Position numbers and translations under genes: made by a program. Positions 1 to 7,519 of a stretch of 11,102 nt of DNA are shown in pieces. Numbering within the stretch: the stretch's first letter is position 1; every line of letters begins with the position of its first letter. Below the pieces are notes generated by a model. The model saw nothing but the letters and a program-made list of their open reading frames with translations. It searched no databases and was not told the origin of the DNA. This DNA comes from Bisporella sp. PMI_857 (Eukaryota; Ascomycota; Leotiomycetes; Helotiales; Helotiaceae): assembly GCA_021307315.1 (NCBI GenBank), contig JAJSPD010000268.1, positions 1 to 11,102 on the forward strand. Reading direction: 5' to 3'.

Positions 1-738
1 GGCATTCATACAGAGTAGCAAGCTAAGCTTATGACAGCTGCAAGGATTCCATCACTAACCTCCCCTCCTGCGGCAGCATCGCGCATATTTTGGTTAATGA
101 GCGCCAATGCACGCGAATGGTATACCGCAGATTGGCGAGGCCGAAATCGCGCAAATGTAGGATGACGTTGCAGAAGAATGGTTGAATTCGAAAGGAACTG
201 GTGGAAAGCGGCAGGACTTGCCAAGGCAATGGGAAACCAAGCATTGCGGAAGGCTTGAAAGTCCATTTTACTTTTATTGAAGACTGGGTGGTCAGTCATT
301 TTTAGCTTTCGTACTCCTCTATTCGAATGCTGGGTAGATATTTGCTGGGTAGGGGATGGATCACGAACTTTCATCGACTAGTCTCCTTTCCTCCGTTGTT
401 GTTTCGATCGGATACCTGACAAATGGGTCTGAACAGCTTCCGAACCTCTCAATGGCAGGATCTTCAGGGACTTGTATTTCCCGTTTATGAATGGTGGAGA
501 TGGTCATTTGGTCGGTTATTTGATTAGAGGAAAGAAGGCCTTCAGGAATTTCGAGTGACACTTTGAGCTGAGGCAGCACTCTCCGGCGTCGGTCTTTACC
601 CTTATGCCGTGACAGGGCCACACACTGCGACACGTGTTGACGCACTTGCCGTTTATCATCTTCATTGTTCGCTGGGTGTCCTATATGGGTAATGAATTTC
701 AACTGCAGGCCCGTTTCCTTGTCTCGTGGTCGGATCAT
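1..738 (-). CDS. Fungal transcription-factor-like protein lacking a visible zinc cluster, 5' part only
   Basis: I read two exons: 738-369 and 283-12, giving residues 1-214, with the gene continuing past position 1. The start is the first ATG in frame, with A at -3 (ACAATG). The N-terminus has the arrangement LQLKFITHIGHP (11-22), then a basic helix-like stretch (QVRQHVSQ through KGKDRRRRV, 31-54), then a DPFVRYPI motif (104-111). After the splice comes AWFPIALASPAAFHQFL (138-154), and later a conserved-looking SDG...AVISLACY. This order is that of the fungal-specific factor family often labelled DUF3468 or 'tachykinin family', which usually lacks an N-terminal Zn2Cys6 cluster. It would be nuclear; no target is known. 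The intron at 368-284 has donor GTTCGT, a CTGAC branch site and a CAG acceptor. A second donor (GTATGA) begins at 11; without it the protein would stop at 8-6, short for the family. The family call is from memory of the motifs, and the splice is inferred. Confidence 0.6.
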
Positions 739-1238
739 TGTAAAATGTGAGGAAGAGACTTTCGATATCGGGTAAATGCAGGTGGTGTTTGGGAGCTGGG
801 AAGAGGGACTTTGAGACCGATAACACCTCTTAATCAACCTCAGCCCTACAAGAGTATGAGGTGAGATTGATCTCACGTCGCGGGGTTATGCGCATGTCCT
901 CATCCATGTCCCTGTATATTTCCGTGTCTGTTGCTGACTAGTGCCCGTTGACCGCAATTAGAGAGCTTGGCGTGAGTATTCGGAGTTGAAATGGCTAGCG
1001 CAAGGTAGCTGAACTCTGTTTTAAGTTTGTCAGAAGTATTATTATTATTATTCTTATTCCTTTTAACGTGCTGTATCAGTCGAGGACTATGTAACACGGC
1101 TAGGCAGAAGTGTAATGCCACATAACCTTTTTTGGTGCTGCACACATCAAGTCAATGGCGAACTACCCCACTCCCCCAGCATGAGTAATCTTTCAATCAA
1201 AGTGGGGTTATACAAAAGTTAATACAAAGTTTATACAA
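739..1238. other. Upstream region of the transcription-factor-like gene
   Basis: I see no convincing gene here. A minus-strand open frame at 900-1145 has no recognisable motif and runs through an ATT microsatellite, so I treat it as chance. The segment should hold the promoter and 5' leader of the minus-strand gene that starts at 738. Around 1162-1211 TACCCCACT faces AGTGGGGTTA as a short inverted pair. The stretch AAAGTGGGGTTATACA there resembles the AAAGTGGGGTATACA motif in the ends of the foldback element at 2076-2927, so it may be a scrap of that family. Confidence 0.4.
1038..1052. repeat. ATT microsatellite (five units)
   Basis: Five uninterrupted ATT triplets are followed by CTTATT. 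It lies about 300 bp upstream of the start codon of the minus-strand transcription-factor-like gene, outside any supported coding region. Confidence 0.7.
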
Positions 1239-1420
1239 TGTCACGGAGCAGCTTGTACGTCCCGCGAGAGCTCCTTTCTAGTCTATGAGAGCTAGCGCAA
1301 CGTATTCGGCATGTATGTATTTTTACTTCTAGAACTAGAGGTCAAGCCAGGTAGGCTTTTATAGCCTAGAAGAGTGGGTCGCACGCTTATAAGCACGTGC
1401 GGACCCACTTCTCCGTGACA
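1239..1420. mobile_element. Solo LTR, 182 bp
   Basis: The segment begins TGTCACGGAG and ends CTCCGTGACA, a perfect 10-bp terminal inversion with the canonical TG...CA of LTRs. It is flanked by TACAA (1234-1238) and TATAA (1421-1425), a 5-bp target duplication differing by one C-to-T change. No primer binding site, polypurine tract or internal coding region adjoins it, so it is most simply a solo LTR left by recombination. It contains an imperfect hairpin at about 1368-1412 (AGAAG-GTGGGTC-GCAC facing its complement) with TTATAA in the loop. The alternative is a small inverted-repeat DNA element, but a 5-bp duplication favours an LTR. Confidence 0.6.
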
Positions 1421-1456
1421 TATAATATCGTACTTAATAAGCAACTTGATCAAATA

Positions 1457-2059
1457 ACGTATTCCACCACTAAGTGGCCCTTATCACTGAGTGGCCCATG
1501 CCAAGAGTGCACTGAAAATGGATATTTTTGCATTGTTATATTGTAGCCTTTTTTTAATTAAAACTTGTAAAAATTAATAAATAAGCTTTTTAAGTAACAT
1601 AAAAGCTGTATTTAAATTTTTATACAAATATTTTTAGTTGTTACTAAAATAATAAAATTTGAGGGCTAATGTCACGGCACGCGCTGTGGATCTACAGATA
1701 CAGAGGGCAACGGTGGTGCAATACGAGAATCTATAGCTAAGGAAGGAAGAGGAGCTCGAGGAGAGCAGGCTATATATACACGAGGCGCTCTGAGAGCTCG
1801 CCTAATATAGGTCACGTGTGCTTGGGAGCACGGGACGTGACAGCTAAAAACTGTATTTTTGTTAATATTTCCACAACTATAAGTAATAATTTGATTAAAT
1901 TGAAAACTATTTAAAGTATAGCTTACAAAAATATTATGTTACAATTTTATAGCTTTTTATTAAGTAAATGCTGAAATATAGTAGTAGAAAAATAACGATT
2001 TTTAGTCATTCTTGGCATGGGTCACTTAGTGATAAGGGCCACTTAGTGGTGGAATACGT
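1457..2059. mobile_element. Tc1/mariner-type MITE, 603 bp, interrupted by a solo LTR
   Basis: The ends are long inverted repeats starting ACGTATTCCACCACTAAG and matching inward for at least 50 bp; the few mismatches in that stretch are G/A differences. TA flanks both ends (1455-1456 and 2060-2061), the target duplication of the Tc1/mariner/pogo (Fot1-like) superfamily. Each terminal repeat contains two copies of CACTRAGTGGCCC separated by four bases. The interior is AT-rich and has no open frame, so the element is non-autonomous. Removing the nested LTR and one copy of its duplication leaves about 425 bp. The superfamily comes from TA plus the inverted repeats; the specific family is not recognised. 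Confidence 0.8.
1670..1842. mobile_element. Solo LTR, 173 bp, nested inside the MITE
   Basis: It starts TGTCACGGCA and ends ACGTGACA, and is bounded by a perfect 5-bp target duplication, GCTAA at 1665-1669 and 1843-1847. Its composition is clearly more GC-rich than the surrounding MITE interior. A TATATATA box at 1771-1778 would fit an LTR promoter. It shares the TGTCACGG/CGTGACA ends with the LTR at 1239-1420, but the bodies do not align by eye, so these are two families. The nesting shows that this insertion is younger than the MITE. Confidence 0.75.
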
Positions 2060-2075
2060 TAAGCAACTTGCTCAC

Positions 2076-2927
2076 GGCAAGTGATTAAAATACACCCTGT
2101 GTACGAAAAAGTGGGGTATACACCGGGTGTAGGAATAAGTGGGTAATCGCTATTTTAACTTTGGATGGCCAGCTGCAGGCTTGCGGCTACAGCGGCTACA
2201 AGCCTGAAGCTACAGCGGTTACAAGCCTAAAGATACAGCGGCTACAAGCCTGAAACTACAGCAGCTACAAATTTAAAACTACAACGGCTACAAACTTAAA
2301 GCTACAACAGTTACAAATTTGCAGCTATTATAAAAGCTTAAAACTTAAACTGCTGTAAGTTTTAACTGCAGTATTTTAAAGCTATAAACAGCGTAATTAG
2401 TTTATAGCTAGTTACAAGCTTAAAACTATAACAGTTATAAAACAGTTACAAACTTATAACTACTATAATTTTAAATTGTAACTAGCTATAAACTAGTTAC
2501 ACTGTTTGTAGCTTTAAAAATACTACAGTTAAAATTTACAGCAATTTAAGTTTTACACTTATATAATAGCTGCAAATCTGTAACTGTTGTAGCTTTAAGT
2601 TTGTAGCCGCTGTAGTTTTAAATTTGTAGCTGCTGTAGCTTTAGGCTTGTAGCTGCTGTAGCTTCAAGTTTGTAGCCGCTGTAACTAAAAGGTTTTGCTT
2701 AGTAAAATATACGCCCGGCGTATCCGTATTCGCCCCCCTGAAAGTACTGCAGCTGAAGCCTACGGCAGTCTAAGTCCCACGCTTTTGTAGTAGCTGCAAG
2801 CCTGTAGCCGCTGTAGCCGCAAGCCTGCAGCTGGCCATCCAAAGTTAAAATAGGGATGCCCCACTTATTCCTACACCCAGTGTATACCCCACTTTTTCCT
2901 ACACCGGGTGTATTTTAATCACTTGCC
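2076..2927. mobile_element. Foldback-like inverted-repeat element, 852 bp
   Basis: Both ends carry GGCAAGTGATTAAAATACAC in inverted orientation. The outer roughly 130 bp match with only a few differences, and pairing continues inward to a perfect 17-bp inverted pair (2401-2417 with 2476-2492), leaving a loop of about 58 nt. The outer arms hold two tandem copies of an ATACACC..GGTGTAGGAA.AAGTGGGG unit with a palindromic TACACCxGGTGTA core. The inner arms are tandem 23-bp units. The right arm is about 110 bp longer because of an extra segment near 2690-2800. There is no coding region and no clear target duplication. Long arms built from tandem subrepeats are the hallmark of foldback elements; its mobilising enzyme cannot be told from this sequence. 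Confidence 0.7.
2186..2323 (+). repeat. Six 23-bp tandem units in the left arm of the foldback element
   Basis: Six consecutive units of exactly 23 bp start at 2186, 2209, 2232, 2255, 2278 and 2301. Unit 1 reads GCTACAGCGG then CTACAAGCCTGAA. Later units differ almost only by C-to-T or G-to-A: AGCGG becomes AACAG, GCCTG becomes ATTTA. The mirror-image array is at about 2580-2690. Confidence 0.85.
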
Positions 2928-3016
2928 ATGGTGTAGGTGTACTGGGCGCCCTGACACCATGGTGTCAATGTATTGGGACCCCTGACCCCCGGAGTCAGTG
3001 TATTGAAACCCTCTAC
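2926..3016. repeat. Three 30-bp tandem repeats with palindromic cores
   Basis: Units begin at 2926, 2957 and 2987 (lengths 31, 30, 30). Each contains a GGTGTxxxTGTAxTGGG-like body. The unit junctions form TGACACCATGGTGTCA (2952-2967, a perfect 16-bp palindrome) and TGACCCCCGGAGTCA (2983-2997, imperfect). They directly abut the right end of the foldback element and run in frame into the truncated HET relic, where units 2 and 3 would read GVNVLGPLTP and GVSVLKPSTV. Confidence 0.65.
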
Positions 3017-4412
3017 AGTGCCGACCCTCGAATTTCCATATGGGAAATTGCATGGTGTCTTTCGCCTGCCATGGTTTAGGCGCACTTGGGTAAGTAGACT
3101 CCAGATAATTCTTCAGGAGGGCGTGCCCGAGTAACATCAGCCAATTCAGGTGGTCCAAGAGGTTACTCTCGCCAAGCAGGTCATGTTCTACTGCGGTAAC
3201 CATTTGATACGTCTTGAGCTGATGGTTCTCGGCGCTGACTTTACCCAGGTTCCATACTCGAAGCTCGACATGAACGCTTCCGCGGGGCACTGGCGATCAT
3301 ATCTCGAACATCACAACCGCGTGAAGGATCTGATCTGCTGGAGAGAAGAGCACAAACCCACAGCGAAACTCACCTCACTACTGAGCCTGCTGTGGTACCC
3401 GGTGGACTCTTTGAAGATACGAGGCCGGAGGATAAGATTTTCGCACTACACGGCATATGTAAGCGGCTCGGCTACGAGTTGCCAGCACTAGTCTATCAAA
3501 AGCCGCCAGCCGTTGTCTACACCGAAGCAGCTAAGGCTATTCTGCGTTACGACCAAAGTCTTGAACTCCTATCGGTGGCTACAGAATCTTCCGCCTGGGC
3601 TGATGGGCTCCCATCATGGGTACCGAACTTCTCAGGTTGCATGAGCAGATGGTCCCCGTCGAGTCCGCCTCAACTTACTGCTGTGGCGACAAGAGAAAGC
3701 CTCAAGACCTTAGGCCTGACCCAGTGCCAATATCTTCTTGAACCAAATGATACGGGACTCAAGCAAGGTGAGAGGCCGCCGATTGGACACGGTATATATT
3801 GTCGGAAAGCCCTGGAAGATGGACTCCCATACCATCCTTCTCGGAGGCTCAGCGGCGAATCAAATGCAGTATGCCGACAGCCTAATCGACTGCATCGGCA
3901 GCTGGCTTGCTGTCGTCATGAGCCGTACCGACTCTCTCAGTGGCATGGCAGCTATTGGGCACATGGCACGGGTGCTGACGAACAACGTCGGAGATAAATA
4001 TCCCCCGGTACCATTTGAAGACATGGTCCGCTATCTGGCCGTTCTAGTCACCATGTCTGCATCCGAAAATCCCATGCGTTTCGCGATCTTAGCAAGCCTG
4101 CCTAATGGTTCTCTCAGCCCTGGCCAGGAGGAAATTATTGGCCTCATGGCCGGATGCTACCTTGCCATTACGCGAATTTTTGGCTCGATCTGGCAGACGA
4201 TGTTTCGGACGGATAGCGGCTACATAGGAATGGGGCCATACAGCTTGACAGCCAGCGATATAGTAGTTTTATTACAAGGCTATGCTACCGCGGGGGTTAT
4301 CCGGCCGTCAACTGGTGGTTTCAGATATGTTGGTCCAGCTTTTGTGAATGGAATAATGGATACGGAGTTCTGGAATCCAGGGTCGGATAATGAGTGGTTT
4401 GTCTTGGTCTGA
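2955..4412 (+). pseudogene. HET-domain (heterokaryon incompatibility) pseudogene, 5'-truncated and frameshifted
   Basis: Only the second half of a HET protein remains. PWFRRTW (3069-3089) is joined to VVQEVTLAKQVMFYCG (from 3150) across a 60-nt intron (3090-3149, GTAAGT...TTCAG), giving the classic W-x-R-x-W-V-x-Q-E motif. Next come VPYSKLDMN, TRPEDKIFALHGI, VYTEAAKAILRYD and LPSWVPNFSG, then VRGRRLDTVYIVG, and near the C-terminus RTDSGYIGMGP and YVGPAFVNGIMD; TGA is at 4410-4412. The 5' half (Y-x-W-G and WIDA-CINQ motifs) is absent and no in-frame ATG lies upstream. Two single-base shifts break it: frame 0 to frame 2 at about 3396-3404, and back near 3715-3730. They cancel, so the C-terminus returns to the first frame. 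HET proteins act in non-self recognition and cell death on hyphal fusion. This copy cannot make a full protein. The family is confident; sequencing error could explain one shift but not the missing 5' half. Confidence 0.8.
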
Positions 4413-5701
4413 TATTCTAGATATGATTCGACGAATGTGGGTGAATGTGGCTTAGCACATGACGTGGGCTGGAGGTGCTGAGTCATTTTGCGGCGGTGTC
4501 ATAGCACATTATCGTTCCCAGTCAGTGCGACCCGTACAGCTTGTACCTGCAATTGTCGCAGTGTCGATCGTTAGATGGTATTATACTCTTGTCTAAGGTG
4601 CGAAAGAGAGGTTTCATTGGCAATAGGGTGCTGGAGAATATGACGGCAGCAGAGGTGAGGTTGGAGTTGCTGAGTGACGTGACGATTAGAGAGGCCGAAT
4701 CCTGGGGCTGGTAGTCAGAGTCAGAGACAGAGCATCTCTAGCCCCCCTTTTTTTCTCTATTTGTACTCCCTTTCTAATAAACCAATCAGAGCGCTGGATT
4801 TTAGGAGACATCAAGTGTAACTGGCTTATTTGTCTTTACAAAGAACTCCCATTTGCTATTATCGAGACGCGGAGCTGACTGCTGGAAGGGCAATCTGTCT
4901 TCCGTAAAGGCAAGGCAGGTTTTCCTATTCCACTTGGTTTATACGCTCTCCCGCCTCTATCACAGGGGTAATAAGCATGCAAGCAAGCCTTCGCTTTATT
5001 AGATATCTACAAAACGACTATTGCATAGGGATACTACTCAAAAGGTGACGAAAATTGCATCATGTTTGCAACTTGATCTATAAGCGCCATCCCAAGGGCT
5101 GGTGCGGTTGTCCAGAGCATCTTCACATGATCGTGAAGACACCCCTTTTGCCCACGCGAAAAATGAGTGACGCACACTTTACATGATCTACATAAGGCTC
5201 TGGTGGCATTTGCGTTATATGCGGCTCAGTAAAATGGCATCGTAGAGCCTGTAAGGTATGACAAATTTGATGATAATACGCAGGCCCAGCCGCTAGCTTC
5301 TAAATCTTCTTCCGAGGAGAGAACAAGCTGACACAAAAGGTTTTTACTCCTGGATGCCATATATATATTTTAGTTGTACTTTATATTTATAAACATATTC
5401 TTTACTAGGAAAAATGTACGTAGCTTAAACTAAAGTTTAGTAGAGCACTAAATGTGAAAAACGGGTGTCAAGTGACATTGGAACATGTCCTGGTACTACC
5501 GATATTGTTTCTACTATTTCTGCTTGTTTGACAAAAATCGCCACTATTTAGAAATTCTCGACAAAAAATTCCTAACACAATTAATTTTAAGGAAAGGCCT
5601 TCACCTTTTCCTGCGCAAAGAAATGAGCCTAGGAGACTTGATGACCACCGGGCAGACTCTTGAGCCCTAAAGAATTAAATTAACTTAGCAAGATCGCTAA
5701 A
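4413..5701. other. Region without a recognisable gene
   Basis: No frame gives a family I can name. AATAAA at 4776-4781, after a T-rich tract, could serve as a poly(A) signal; it lies about 365 bp past the HET relic stop. A 7-bp stem (TCTTCAC/GTGAAGA) with a 6-nt loop is at 5120-5139. Base composition becomes AT-rich around 5360-5460. The open frame at 5485-5670 (61 codons) has no motif or start context and is most likely chance. The end of the minus-strand DUF1996 transcript should lie in the last few hundred bases. Confidence 0.4.
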
Positions 5702-6822
5702 TCATATAGTATGACGATTTAAGGGGAGGCGTAACATACATCCATCAATGGACTCATCAATCACAGTCTTCTGCGTACACTTATTCATGTTTGTGGTCGA
5801 TTGAGTCTTAGCACCAGCGCAGTTAACAACACAAGCAGTATCTAATATCTTCTGAAGAGCGTCACCCTTCCAGCCGAAAACGTAGTCCGCATGATTAGCA
5901 TAGCCGGTCGAATCACCAAATGACCACACGAACGGCTGGCTACCGTCCGCAGGCCAGTCCGCCTTATTATTAAATTGTCTTGTATCCCAGACAACCTCGA
6001 ATAAGACCTGAGCGGTGCGTACAGGGTGGGAAGTTGGGCACGGCCCACCGCTTTCAAACGTCCCACTTTCAGGATAGGCCATGTGGGCCATGTGATCGGG
6101 AGAATCGAGGTTGACACCGTCCCAGCAGGTTGGGAAGCGCTGGTTAACCATGATACCTACAGGGCAGGGGCGGTTAGGAAAGTTCAGAGTTTCTGGCTCA
6201 CGAGTGCCTGCATTATCCATGCAAGTGTAGGTCAATTGGCGGAAGTGAGCCACTTCTGCTTTGCTGCGGGCGTTGACGTCTCCAATAAACATGCGGAAGC
6301 CCTACAAACTGTGAACTTTGAAGTTTGACAAGTCTCCGTGACTTCTGACTTACAGGTTTAAATGCAGTAACCTTTGACTTCTGCGCCGTGTCGTAAAGGG
6401 CATCTTGCATATAATAAACAGTAATGCCAGCGGTGGCACCACTGATTTGAGAAGTCTGTGGAACGCGCTTGAAGGTACCATTACGCGCTCGAAAGTAGAG
6501 AACCGCCGTCCAATAGTTGGAGAAATCCTCACTAAATGAACAAGTTGTGCATGTCGATTCTCCTGGCATATCCTTCTTTGGATCCATCGTAGCATTGAAG
6601 GAATTCTGTTGGTGTTGCCTACTTGGTGAATGAATCTTATGGGATCGAGGTTTTTATACTCACACCTCCAACAATCTGATGAACGTGCGTGGAGGGCATT
6701 GACCCTGGATTGACTAAAGGGTCCAGCCTCTCTACGACCAACTGGGAGCATTGAAATCGGATCAACGCATGACTGAGAACACTAAATAGCACAACTGAAA
6801 GCGCAACCATAAGCCGCTGCAT
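5702..6822 (-). CDS. Secreted DUF1996-domain protein, 336 aa, three exons
   Basis: Exons are 6822-6664, 6605-6354 and 6301-5702, giving 1011 nt, all joined in phase 0. Introns are 58 nt (GTGAGT...ACAG, 6663-6606) and 52 nt (GTAAGT...GTAG, 6353-6302). The first in-frame ATG has A at -3 and opens a signal peptide (MQRLMVALSVVLFSVLSHA, likely cut near residue 19). The DUF1996 hallmarks follow in order: STHVHQIVGG (44-53), STCTTCSFSEDFSNYW (70-85), VTAFKPGFRM (132-141), CWDGVNLDSPDHMAHMAYP (196-214), NHADYVFGW (273-281). Total length suits a single-domain member with no WSC tail. The family is fungal and extracellular; its biochemical role is unknown to me, though the clustered His, Asp and Cys residues suggest a metal or active site. 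The final residues after the domain (LNRHTI) are unremarkable. No frameshift or internal stop is present, so the gene looks functional. Confidence 0.88.
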
Positions 6823-7519
6823 CTTGTCTTGGACAATGGACTTTGTCTGATCTTGGGAGTTGGCGATCAATGAATAATGGATGGGTGTACGATGAGATTC
6901 CCAACATGGACGCTCATGTCCTTTTAGTGAGTCTTGTTGATAAACGTTGGGATAGGTTTACGATTAGTTATCGATAGATTTCAGGAATTCTTTATAAAGT
7001 GCCGTTATTTAAAGGCGGGGTGTTATCAAATGTGCTGCTGGCTACTGTATCATCCTTCCTAATTAATATTAGGGTTAGTTCGGCATTGATCCCGGCCTAT
7101 GAAGTTGTGTATCCTCTGTGCTTCTATATTAGAGAGATAACTATACTCCATATCATGCGATCTGTAGTAGATGAAATCTTGATTAAATTGGCGCCTATGG
7201 AATAGTAATGCGGGGAAATAAATTGATCATCTAAGGGAAGTACCCAACTGCCGGCAACAAAACACATAACTCCAGTGCAATCACCCGCGAACTCAAATTA
7301 AACCACCAGCTAAGATACGCAATAGGTTCATATCTCCTGATCATAGACATGGTCATATCGCAAATTCCTAGGAAGGGTGAAAGGCAACTCGAGTGCCGAC
7401 GGTCAGCACTTAGCTATTTAAAAAGACTGAGAATGGCTGTTTTTTCTTACCATCTATGCCTCATACTTGACGCAAGCCCAACAAAAAACTACGGGTCTCT
7501 CTAGGAATATAAAATCACC
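6823..7519. promoter_or_regulatory. Shared divergent promoter region (DUF1996 and small secreted protein)
   Basis: About 700 bp separate the start codons of two genes pointing away from each other. TTTATAAA at 6991-6998 (palindromic) is a TATA candidate for either strand but lies about 170 bp from the DUF1996 start. TATTTAAAAA at 7415-7424 lies about 100 bp before the plus-strand start and is the better TATA candidate for the small secreted protein. A C/T-rich leader with a CACC ATG context follows it. The 68-codon open frame at 6999-7205 shows no family motif and is taken as chance. Confidence 0.5.

Noticed and set aside
284..310. TGACTGAC as a 4-bp transposon footprint that frameshifts the transcription-factor-like gene
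   Set aside because: The bases fall just before a CAG acceptor and serve as a CTGAC branch site; splicing restores a continuous family-like protein without assuming damage.
900..1145. 81-codon minus-strand open frame
   Set aside because: It is low in complexity (Asn run from the ATT repeat), has no motif and sits in the upstream region of a real gene.
1239..1420. A DNA-transposon MITE of the mimp type
   Set aside because: The ends (TGTCACGG) and the 5-bp duplication do not match mimp ends or a TA duplication; an LTR fits better.
2186..2690. CRISPR-like array of short repeats
   Set aside because: The 23-bp units are directly tandem with no unique spacers and occur in a fungal inverted-repeat element.
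2919..3290. 123-codon minus-strand open frame
   Set aside because: It is the antisense shadow of the HET relic and the 30-bp repeats.
3681..3767. An intron explaining the second frame change in the HET relic
   Set aside because: The only donor is a poor GTGGCG, and residues lying inside the would-be intron look coding; a one-base shift fits the family spacing better.
4413..4800. Terminal part of a retroelement ending in AATAAACCAATCAG
   Set aside because: The style is suggestive, but no paired repeat, target duplication or coding remnant is visible in the window.
5485..5670. 61-codon plus-strand open frame as a small gene
   Set aside because: It has no signal peptide, no recognisable domain, and AT-rich flanks with chance-like length.
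6026..6328. 100-codon plus-strand open frame
   Set aside because: It is antisense to exon 3 of the DUF1996 gene, whose splice sites and motifs are strong.
6999..7205. 68-codon plus-strand open frame in the divergent promoter
   Set aside because: It has no motif, and TATA-like and promoter-like content explains the region better.
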